Shown here: positions 7,070 through 13,720 of the stretch, in pieces | Layout of the letters: each line of letters begins with the position of its first letter | How positions within the stretch are numbered: position 1 is the stretch's first letter | Translations under genes and position numbers: made by a program | DNA from: Marinovum sp. | Lineage (GTDB): Bacteria > Pseudomonadota > Alphaproteobacteria > Rhodobacterales > Rhodobacteraceae | DNA length: 13,720 nt | Assembly (NCBI GenBank): GCA_002684375.1 | Contig: NYVC01000097.1 | Location: forward strand, 2,365 to 16,084 | Direction of reading: 5' to 3' | The notes under the pieces: model-generated | Told to the model about the DNA's origin: nothing | Database searches by the model: none | Seen by the model: only the letters and a program-made list of their open reading frames with translations

Positions 7070-10000
7070 TTATTCAGCCGGAATGGACGTCGCCTCAACC
7101 CCCAAGGGATGGATGAGTTTATTAAGCATTTCCTTGGGACAGATTTGGATGAACTTAGAAAGTTCGAGATCCCAGTTTTGCAAAATATTCGATGCGCGTT
7201 CACTGTCAGTTTCCGCAGCGTGGCTTTCGATCAATTCCTTCAACTGGCCTTGCCAATGCGGGACCGCCACCGGACAGCTCACCAGCGTCTCCATGTTCAG
7301 ACGCGAGGTCGCAACACCATCGGGATCATACAGATAACCCATACCACCGGTCATACCCGCCCCAAAGTTTGCACCGATCGACCCAAGGATAACCGCCACA
7401 CCACCAGTCATATATTCACAGCCGTTTGAGCCACAGCCCTCTATCACCACATGAGCGCCGGAATTGCGCACCGCAAATCTTTCGCCGGCGCGGCCGGCAG
7501 CAAACAGATACCCTGCGGTTGCCCCATAGAGAACTGTATTGCCAATAATCGTGTTTTGAGCCGCGACCAAACGGCTTGCCAAAGCCGGCCGCACCACAAT
7601 CATCCCACCAGACAAGCCTTTGCCAACATAATCATTGGCATCACCCGACACCTCGAGCTTGAGACCACGGGTTGCAAAAGCCCCAAGCGACTGACCAGCA
7701 CTGCCGGACAGTTTGATCGTCAAATGGTTGTCTTGGAGACTGTTATTCATCCCAAATTTTTTCACAATATGACTTGAAACCCGCGTTCCCACCGTCCGAT
7801 GGGTATTTTGCACGGCATAAGACAGCTGCATTTTCTCCCCATCATTGAGAAACCGTGCCGCATCAGAGACAATTTCAGCATCTAATGTATCGGGAACCTC
7901 GGTGCGGATTTTGCTGCGGTCATAGACCAGCTGATTGGAGCCGTCGACCTTGATAAGCAAAGGGTTCAGATCCAGATCATCCAAGTTATCCGCCCCGCGA
8001 CTGACCTGCGACAGCAGGTCTGCGCGTCCGATCACATCACTCAGGGACCGCGCGCCAATCGAGGCCAAAATCTCACGGACTTCCTGCGCGTAGAAGGTGA
8101 TCAGGTTGACCACCTTGTCTGCAGAGCCGGTGAACTTATCCCGCAGCTCCTGATTTTGTGTACACACACCAACCGGACAGGTATTGGACTGGCATTGTCG
8201 CACCATAATACAGCCCATTGCTATCAAGGCCGCAGTGCCAATGCCGTATTCCTCGGCCCCCATCATTGCCGCCATCACGATGTCGCGCCCCGTGCGTAAC
8301 CCGCCATCGGTACGCAGCGTCACCCGTCCGCGCAGATTGTTCATCGCCAGCACCTGATGCGCCTCAGTCAAGCCCATTTCCCAAGGCAGACCGGCAAATT
8401 TTATCGAGGTTGCCGGCGACGCGCCGGTGCCGCCGTTATGGCCCGAAATCAGGATCACGTCGGCTTTGGCCTTGGCCACACCCGCGGCAATCGTGCCGAC
8501 ACCAGAGGCTGCCACCAATTTTACCGTCACCTTACAACGTGGATTGATCTGTTTCAGATCATAGATTAATTGCGCGAGATCTTCGATGGAATAAATATCG
8601 TGGTGCGGCGGAGGCGAAATCAGCGTGACCCCCTTGGTCGAATGACGCAACCGCGCGATCAGATCAGTGACCTTCATACCGGGCAGTTGCCCGCCTTCCC
8701 CGGGCTTTGCACCCTGTGCCACTTTGATCTCAAGCTCTTCGCATTGGTTGAGATATTCCGCCGTCACACCAAAGCGTCCCGACGCCACTTGTTTGATCTT
8801 GGCAGAGGGATTGTCGCCATTTGGTTCGGGCACAAAATGCGCCGGATCCTCTCCGCCCTCGCCACTGTCAGATTTCGCACCAATTCGGTTCATCGCCACG
8901 TTGAGGGTTTTATGCGCCTCTGGGCTCAACGCTCCCAGGCTCATACCCGGCGTAACAAACCGCTTGCGGATCGCAGTGATGCTTTCGACCTCTTCCAACG
9001 GCACCGCGGCACCCAACGCTTTGAAATCCATCAGGTCGCGCAGATGGATGGGTGGGGTAGCCTGCATGCGGCTGGCATATTTTTTCCACAGCTCATAACT
9101 GGCCGAGTTACAGGCCGACTGCATCATATGCATGGTCTGGGCCTGCCAGGCATGGGTCTCGCCGGCACGGCGCGTTTTGTAAAACCCGCCAATCGGCAAC
9201 ACATCGGTGCCACTTTTCCATCCAAGGGCATGAATCTCTTTGGCTTTATTCTGGATGCCGCTGACACCTATACCCGATATACGACTGGTCATACCGGGGA
9301 AATATTCCGCACACATCGCCCGCGACAGACCTACGGCTTCAAAGTTCAGACCGCCCCGATAAGAGGACACCACAGAAATACCCATCTTGGCCATAATCTT
9401 TAACAGCCCCTGATCGATCGCAGTCTTATAGCGGTTCACCACCTCTGTCAGCGGTCCATCCAAAAGTCCACGTTCAATGCGCTGAGCCAAAGAGTCCTCG
9501 GCCAGATAAGCGTTGACCACGGTGGCGCCAGCCCCAACCAGCACGGCAAAATAATGTGGATCAACACATTCAGCCGCCCGCACATTCAAGGAACAGAACG
9601 TCCTTAGGCCCTTGGTGGTCAAATGGCTGTGCACCGCCGATGTCGCAAGAATCATCGGCATCGCCACTTTTTCGGCGTCTGAATAATGATCGGTGAGCAC
9701 CAGATGCCCCGCGCCCGAGCGCACGGCATCCTCTGCCTCGGCGCGAATGCGCTCTAAGGCAGCTTGCAATGCATTGGGACTGGCATCTGCAGGAAAGCTA
9801 CAATCGATCTCGGCCAAATCTGCATTAAAATGGCGGGTCAACTCATCCCATTGCGCATTGCCGACAAACGGGCTGTCGAGCACCAGTATCTCGGTCTGGG
9901 AACTGCTTTCATCCAATACGTTTTTTAGGTTACCAAAGCGCGTCTTCAGGCTCATCACCCGAAACTCGCGCAGGCTGTCGATCGGGGGGTTGGTCACCTG

Positions 10001-11608
10001 CGAAAAATTCTGACGGAAGAAATGCGACAGCGGGCGATAAGTTTTTGACAATACCGCGCTGGGGGTATCATCACCCATCGAAGCCAGTGTTTCTTTGCCA
10101 TCCTCGGCCATCGGCGCAAGGATCTGCTCAAGCTCTTCGATCGAATATCCCGCCGCGATCTGGCGCTTGCGCAACTCCGCGCCGGTAAACAGCGGCGCCT
10201 CGGTGATCTTGGACAGATCGCTGTCCAGTTCGGTGATCCGCCCGACCCATTCGCCAAATGGCTGGCTCGCCGCCAGTTTATCCTTGATCTCTGTGTCGTG
10301 ATACAATCGCCCTTCCTGCATATCCACTGACAGCAACTGTCCCGGTCCAAGAGCGCCCTTTTCGCGGACATTTGCTTCATCAATCGGAACCATGCCAGCC
10401 TCTGATCCTGCGATCAGCAGGCCGTCGCCAGTCACGACATACCGCATGGGGCGCAGACCGTTACGATCCAGACCAGCGCAAACCCAGCGCCCGTCGGTCA
10501 TCGCCAAAGCTGCCGGCCCGTCCCATGGTTCAATCACTGAATTGCAATAGGAGTACATGTCTCGCCATGCGTCGGGCAGTTCAATCGCTTGTTTGGACCA
10601 ACTTTCGGGGATCAGCATGGTTTTGGCCATGGGTGCATTGCGCCCGGCACGCACCAACATTTCAAACACCGCATCAAGAGCTGCGGAATCTGACGACCCG
10701 TTCGGGACGATTGGCTTGATATCGTCTGCCATGGCACCAAACTCGGCTGAGGCCATCTTGATCTCGTGGCTTTTCATCCAGTTGATGTTGCCTTTGAGGG
10801 TATTGATCTCGCCGTTGTGCGCCAACATGCGGAAAGGCTGCGCGAGCCACCATTGCGGAAAGGTGTTTGTTGAATACCGCTGGTGATAAATCGCAAAAGC
10901 CGATTTAAAGCGCTCATCCATCAAATCAGGATAGAACACCGCGACTTGCTCGGCCAGCATCATACCCTTGTAGATGATCGACCGACAGCTTAATGACGCA
11001 ATATAAAGCCCTTGCACGCTAGCATTTGCGGCCGCTTTTTCGATTCGACGACGGATCACGTAAAGTTCGCGTTCAAAGGTTTGCTTATCGACACCTTTTG
11101 AGTTTGAGATCAAAATTTGCTCAATCTCGGGCCTTGTCGCGTTGGCTTTTTCGCCCAAACATTCGACATCAACCGGCACGTGGCGCCAGCCAAAGATGTA
11201 ATAGCCCATGCGCAGGACCTCGGTCTCAACGATGGTGCGACAGGTTTCCTGCGCTCCGAAATCATGGCGAGGCAAAAATACCTGACCCACCGCCAATAGT
11301 TCATCACCGCGCGGCTCGTGACCCGTACGGCGTATTTGGTCTTGGAAAAACCCAACCGGAATATCAATATGAATACCTGCGCCATCGCCGGTTTTTCCAT
11401 CCGCATCCACCGCACCACGGTGCCAAATCGCTTTGAGCGCGGCGATGCCGTGTTCGACAACTGTGCGGCTGGGTTGGCCATTGATCGACACCACCAGACC
11501 AACGCCACAAGAGGCATGTTCTTCGGCCTCGGAGTACATGCCATTCTCGGCCATCCAGGCGCGCTTAGCTGTTTCTGCGGCTACCCAATCAGCGTCATAT
11601 TTTGTCAT
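7070..11608 (-). CDS. gltB: Glutamate synthase [NADPH] large subunit GltB
   Basis: A 1512-residue cytoplasmic flavoprotein, full length for the bacterial family. With GltD it converts glutamine plus 2-oxoglutarate into two glutamates. A short propeptide ends before Cys34 (EEHASCGVG), the amidotransferase nucleophile exposed after maturation. The class II glutaminase domain spans roughly 34-430 and includes FAIYHQRYSTNTFPQWWLAQPFRMLAHNGEINT. A central domain follows, then the FMN-binding synthase barrel (about 850-1220) with SGEGGEDPAHF, KPGEGGQLPG and SGHNGGTGASP. The [3Fe-4S] ligands are Cys1133, Cys1139 and Cys1144 in CIMVRQCQSNTCPVG. The C-terminal GXGXG beta-helix domain (about 1290-1480) has GSNGCEYMTGGVAVILG and FGAGMTGGMGYLYD. 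The ATG at 11608 has AGGGAG six bases upstream. The gene lies 92 bp after gltD with no terminator visible in the gap, so the two form an operon in gltD-gltB order. Confidence 0.98.
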   Translation of the reverse strand: MTKYDADWVAAETAKRAWMAENGMYSEAEEHASCGVGLVVSINGQPSRTVVEHGIAALKAIWHRGAVDADGKTGDGAGIHIDIPVGFFQDQIRRTGHEPRGDELLAVGQVFLPRHDFGAQETCRTIVETEVLRMGYYIFGWRHVPVDVECLGEKANATRPEIEQILISNSKGVDKQTFERELYVIRRRIEKAAANASVQGLYIASLSCRSIIYKGMMLAEQVAVFYPDLMDERFKSAFAIYHQRYSTNTFPQWWLAQPFRMLAHNGEINTLKGNINWMKSHEIKMASAEFGAMADDIKPIVPNGSSDSAALDAVFEMLVRAGRNAPMAKTMLIPESWSKQAIELPDAWRDMYSYCNSVIEPWDGPAALAMTDGRWVCAGLDRNGLRPMRYVVTGDGLLIAGSEAGMVPIDEANVREKGALGPGQLLSVDMQEGRLYHDTEIKDKLAASQPFGEWVGRITELDSDLSKITEAPLFTGAELRKRQIAAGYSIEELEQILAPMAEDGKETLASMGDDTPSAVLSKTYRPLSHFFRQNFSQVTNPPIDSLREFRVMSLKTRFGNLKNVLDESSSQTEILVLDSPFVGNAQWDELTRHFNADLAEIDCSFPADASPNALQAALERIRAEAEDAVRSGAGHLVLTDHYSDAEKVAMPMILATSAVHSHLTTKGLRTFCSLNVRAAECVDPHYFAVLVGAGATVVNAYLAEDSLAQRIERGLLDGPLTEVVNRYKTAIDQGLLKIMAKMGISVVSSYRGGLNFEAVGLSRAMCAEYFPGMTSRISGIGVSGIQNKAKEIHALGWKSGTDVLPIGGFYKTRRAGETHAWQAQTMHMMQSACNSASYELWKKYASRMQATPPIHLRDLMDFKALGAAVPLEEVESITAIRKRFVTPGMSLGALSPEAHKTLNVAMNRIGAKSDSGEGGEDPAHFVPEPNGDNPSAKIKQVASGRFGVTAEYLNQCEELEIKVAQGAKPGEGGQLPGMKVTDLIARLRHSTKGVTLISPPPHHDIYSIEDLAQLIYDLKQINPRCKVTVKLVAASGVGTIAAGVAKAKADVILISGHNGGTGASPATSIKFAGLPWEMGLTEAHQVLAMNNLRGRVTLRTDGGLRTGRDIVMAAMMGAEEYGIGTAALIAMGCIMVRQCQSNTCPVGVCTQNQELRDKFTGSADKVVNLITFYAQEVREILASIGARSLSDVIGRADLLSQVSRGADNLDDLDLNPLLIKVDGSNQLVYDRSKIRTEVPDTLDAEIVSDAARFLNDGEKMQLSYAVQNTHRTVGTRVSSHIVKKFGMNNSLQDNHLTIKLSGSAGQSLGAFATRGLKLEVSGDANDYVGKGLSGGMIVVRPALASRLVAAQNTIIGNTVLYGATAGYLFAAGRAGERFAVRNSGAHVVIEGCGSNGCEYMTGGVAVILGSIGANFGAGMTGGMGYLYDPDGVATSRLNMETLVSCPVAVPHWQGQLKELIESHAAETDSERASNILQNWDLELSKFIQICPKEMLNKLIHPLGVEATSIPAE

Positions 11609-11700
11609 TTCGGTCTCCCTAATTCCGCGTGGTAACGCTCATATGAGGCCCAGCGCGGTTGATTTTCTTGGTCTTCGTTAAAACGGAGGTGGCGGGCGGC

Positions 11701-13134
11701 TTATTCTGCCGCCATCACCCGGGTCTGGCTTAGATGGTTCAAGACGGCATCGGCACTGTCGCGGCCATCTTTGATCGCCCAGACGACAAGCGACGCCCCG
11801 CGCACGATGTCTCCCACGGCGAACACCCCATCAAGCGCGGTTTTTCCAGTGTTGAAATCTGCCTTGATCGTGCCCCAACGGGTGACATCTAATCCATCCA
11901 CATCCCATAGTTTCGGCAAGTTTTCAGGCTCGAAGCCAAGCGCTTTGATCACCAGATCGGCCGGTTCGTCGTAGTCGGAGCCCTCAATAACCTCAGGCGA
12001 CCGACGGCCGGTGGCGTCGGGTGCGCCAAGGCGCATCTTTTGCACGCACACTGCGGTGACAGGATCACCAACAAATCCGTTTGGTGCGGCAAGCCATTCA
12101 AACACCACGCCCTCTTCTTCGGCGTTTTGCACTTCCCGCTGGCTACCCGGCATATTGGCACGGTCACGCCGGTATAAGCATTTCACGCTGACAGCACCTT
12201 GGCGAATCGCACTGCGAACACAATCCATCGCAGTATCGCCGCCACCGATCACCACGACGCGCTTGTTGGCCGCATTTAACTCACCGTTGTCGAACGCAGG
12301 CACCGAATCTCCAAAGCCAACGCGATTTGAAGCGGTCAGATAATCAATCGCCCGCACCACCCCAGCCGCGGCGCTGCCCGGCGCGTCGAGGTCTCGGCTT
12401 TTGTACACGCCAGTGGCAATCACCACAGCATCATGTTTGGCGCGCAGATCCGCAAAGCTGATATCCTCACCTACCGTGCAATTCAGGACAAACTCCACCC
12501 CGCCGGCCTGCAGCTGATCATTGCGCCGAAGCACGATATCTTTTTCAAGTTTGAAACCCGGAATGCCATAGGTCAAAAGTCCGCCCGCCCGGTCATAACG
12601 ATCATAGATTGTCACCTGCACACCCGCCCGCCGCAGCCGGTCTGCAGCAGCAAGGCCGCCTGGGCCCGCTCCAATAATTCCAACAGTTTCAACACGTTCA
12701 ATGGCGGGTTTGAGCGGTTTGGCCCAGCCTTTTTCCCAGGCTGTATCGGTAATGTATTTCTCAATTGCCCCGATCGTCACCGTCCCATGGCCGGATTGTT
12801 CAATAACGCAATTTCCCTCGCACAGGCGGTCTTGCGGACAGATACGCCCACAGATTTCCGGGAAGGTATTGGTCGCCTGGGACATGTTGTAGGCTTCCTC
12901 AAGTCGGCCTTCTGCCGTCAACCGCAACCAGTCGGGAATGTTATTGTGCAAAGGGCAATGGGTCTGGCAATAAGGAACGCCACACTGACTGCAGCGGCTG
13001 GCCTGCTCTTGGGCTTTGACAGACGCATATTCTGCATAGATTTCGTTGAAATCCTGATTGCGAAGTCCCGCATCTCTTTTGGTGGGCATGTCCCGATCCA
13101 CAGAGACAAATTTCAACATCGGTTGCTCAGCCAT
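11701..13134 (-). CDS. gltD: Glutamate synthase [NADPH] small subunit GltD
   Basis: A 477-residue FAD and iron-sulfur protein that takes electrons from NADPH and passes them to GltB. The N-terminal region carries cysteines for two [4Fe-4S] clusters: Cys48, Cys51, Cys56 and Cys60 (CSQCGVPYCQTHCP), and Cys95, Cys99, Cys105 and Cys109 (CGRICPQDRLCEGNC). The first Rossmann motif is GIIGAGPGGLAAA (152-164) for FAD, followed by GGLLTYGIPGFKLEK. The NADPH-site motif is VVVIGGGDTAMD, with YRRDRANMPGS after it. The C-terminal FAD motif is GVFAVGDIVRGASLVVWAIKDGR. I chose ATG 13134 because it gives the MAEQPMLKF start I expect for close relatives, with GGGAG about 11 bases upstream and GAAGGG abutting it. 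GTG 13146 is in frame but sits on top of the AGGGA, leaving it no ribosome binding site. The upstream leader contains hairpins (see the separate entries). Confidence 0.97.
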   Translation of the reverse strand: MAEQPMLKFVSVDRDMPTKRDAGLRNQDFNEIYAEYASVKAQEQASRCSQCGVPYCQTHCPLHNNIPDWLRLTAEGRLEEAYNMSQATNTFPEICGRICPQDRLCEGNCVIEQSGHGTVTIGAIEKYITDTAWEKGWAKPLKPAIERVETVGIIGAGPGGLAAADRLRRAGVQVTIYDRYDRAGGLLTYGIPGFKLEKDIVLRRNDQLQAGGVEFVLNCTVGEDISFADLRAKHDAVVIATGVYKSRDLDAPGSAAAGVVRAIDYLTASNRVGFGDSVPAFDNGELNAANKRVVVIGGGDTAMDCVRSAIRQGAVSVKCLYRRDRANMPGSQREVQNAEEEGVVFEWLAAPNGFVGDPVTAVCVQKMRLGAPDATGRRSPEVIEGSDYDEPADLVIKALGFEPENLPKLWDVDGLDVTRWGTIKADFNTGKTALDGVFAVGDIVRGASLVVWAIKDGRDSADAVLNHLSQTRVMAAE

Positions 13135-13192
13135 CCCTTCGGCCACTCCCTATACTCATTCGTTGGCGGACCCATATCGCAAACCATCCCAG

Positions 13193-13220
13193 AATAAAAG
13201 GCAGTAAAGCTGCCCTTATT
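13193..13220 (-). promoter_or_regulatory. Terminator-like hairpin in the gltD leader
   Basis: On the minus strand, upstream of gltD, the stem GGCAG / CTGCC (13210-13214 with 13200-13204) has a five-base loop. Flanking AATAA / TTATT pairs can extend it through a G-U pair and one bulge. The descending arm is followed by TTTTATT, as in an intrinsic terminator. It ends about 59 bases before the gltD ATG, so it could attenuate gltD transcription. It could also block plus-strand transcription toward uppP or be incidental. The G+C core is only five pairs. Confidence 0.4.
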
Positions 13221-13226
13221 TGGACC

Positions 13227-13242
13227 GCTGAATGTAGTCAGC
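13227..13242 (-). repeat. Second small hairpin in the gltD/uppP intergenic region
   Basis: GCTGA (13227-13231) and TCAGC (13238-13242) form a 5-bp inverted repeat with a six-base loop, seven bases from the terminator-like hairpin. On the minus strand AGCTG (13239-13243) could instead pair with CAGCT (13208-13212) inside that hairpin, an arrangement resembling an antiterminator. Only five base pairs support the alternative. Confidence 0.3.
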
Positions 13243-13316
13243 TAATTTACAAGCGGAAATTCGCGCACATTAGGACCGAAACGGAACTAACTTGGGGGGT
13301 TTCCTTCGCGATCCAC

Positions 13317-13348
13317 CCGATATATCCAACAGATAGGGCTTATATCGG
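13317..13348 (+). promoter_or_regulatory. Perfect 8-bp inverted repeat around the uppP ribosome binding site
   Basis: CCGATATA (13317-13324) and TATATCGG (13341-13348) are exact reverse complements separated by 16 bases, and the second arm ends directly at the first uppP ATG. The putative Shine-Dalgarno AGGG (13335-13338) lies in the loop. It may be an operator for a dimeric regulator, an mRNA hairpin affecting translation, or both. Part of the left arm reads GATATATC, itself a palindrome. Confidence 0.42.
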
Positions 13349-13720
13349 ATGCACCCAATGGCGTCTTTTCACCTTCTACTCATTGCTATTCTGCAAGGTC
13401 TCACTGAATTCCTTCCAGTTTCGTCGTCTGGTCATTTGATCCTATTGCCTAAGCTGACCGGATTAGAGGATCAAGGTCAAACCATTGATGTTGCAGTACA
13501 TATCGGAACGCTTGGTGCTGTTATCTTGTATTTTTGGCGTGATGTCCGGATGGCTGTAGGCGGCGTTCCACGGATGATTTACGGGAAACTTGATACGCCG
13601 GGGGCCAATCTGGCCTTTTTACTCATAATTGCCACCGGACCGGTCGTTCTGTTCGGCTTGATGCTGAAACTCACCGGTTTAAGTGAACTGATGCGCGGGT
13701 CGATAGCCTTGATCGGTTGG
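13349..13720 (+). CDS. uppP: Undecaprenyl-diphosphatase UppP (BacA), 5' part, truncated at the right edge
   Basis: The frame is open from ATG 13349 to the last base, giving 124 residues of an integral membrane phosphatase that normally has about 265-270. UppP removes a phosphate from undecaprenyl diphosphate on the periplasmic side so the lipid carrier can be reused for peptidoglycan and other envelope polymers. Its loss or gain alters bacitracin resistance. The N-terminal catalytic block LQGLTEFLPVSSSGHL (about 15-30) matches the family's QxxxE motif and serine-rich loop. IDVAVHIGTLGAVILYFWRD (46-65) and several hydrophobic segments follow. The PGxSRSG motif would lie beyond the window. ATG 13349 is favoured by AGGG ten bases upstream. 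In-frame ATG 13358 gives an N-terminus closer to the usual length, but its spacing is poor. It is divergent from gltD, with about 214 bp shared between the two starts. Confidence 0.94.
   Translation, partial: MHPMASFHLLLIAILQGLTEFLPVSSSGHLILLPKLTGLEDQGQTIDVAVHIGTLGAVILYFWRDVRMAVGGVPRMIYGKLDTPGANLAFLLIIATGPVVLFGLMLKLTGLSELMRGSIALIGW

Noticed and set aside
6982..7203. Upstream in-frame starts that would extend MtgA by 74 residues into gltB
   Set aside because: The extension reads through the gltB terminator and the gltB 3' end, is unlike any MtgA N-terminus, and the start at 6981 gives the normal length with a nearby purine-rich site.
8570..9403. A 277-codon plus-strand open frame inside gltB
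   Set aside because: It lies entirely opposite the conserved synthase domain of gltB and resembles no family. It is best explained as a shadow frame.
11609..11700. The 92-bp gap between gltD and gltB as a site for a small gene, terminator or promoter
   Set aside because: I find only the gltB ribosome binding site and trivial 4-bp palindromes, with no convincing promoter elements or hairpin with a T run. The gap most likely lies within one transcript.

Overview
The window looks like a chromosomal housekeeping stretch from an alphaproteobacterium, most likely of the Rhodobacterales (Roseobacter group). The grounds are the sequence style of GltB, GltD, QueG, MtgA and the GST-fold protein, a GC content judged by eye to be in the mid-50s, and short intergenic gaps. 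No species can be named from the sequence alone. I see no tRNA, rRNA, CRISPR array, insertion sequence, phage gene or attachment site.

Layout: apart from a possible gene remnant at the left edge and uppP at the right edge, every gene is on the minus strand, so transcription runs from high to low coordinates. From right to left:
(1) gltD and gltB encode the small and large subunits of NADPH-dependent glutamate synthase. They end in a strong intrinsic terminator at about 7022-7062.
(2) mtgA encodes a monofunctional peptidoglycan glycosyltransferase. It is followed by a GST-fold protein that is probably the FtsZ-binding division protein FzlA, then queG (epoxyqueuosine reductase) and a 674-residue hydantoinase/oxoprolinase A-type protein.
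(3) msrB and msrA encode methionine sulfoxide reductases with overlapping stop and start codons. A DMT/EamA membrane transporter follows.
At the far right, uppP (undecaprenyl-diphosphatase) starts divergently from gltD and runs off the window.

How the genes work together: GltD and GltB form one enzyme that makes two glutamates from glutamine and 2-oxoglutarate. MtgA polymerises glycan from lipid II, UppP recycles the undecaprenyl carrier, and FzlA (if the identification holds) links FtsZ to septal wall synthesis. The right half is therefore partly a cell-envelope and division neighbourhood. MsrA and MsrB repair the S and R epimers of methionine sulfoxide, and QueG finishes queuosine in tRNA.

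No new multi-gene system stands out. The less ordinary points are regulatory or contextual. They are a terminator-like hairpin in the gltD leader, a perfect 8-bp inverted repeat enclosing the putative uppP ribosome binding site, a HyuA-type protein with no HyuB partner nearby, and the grouping of division and cell-wall genes.
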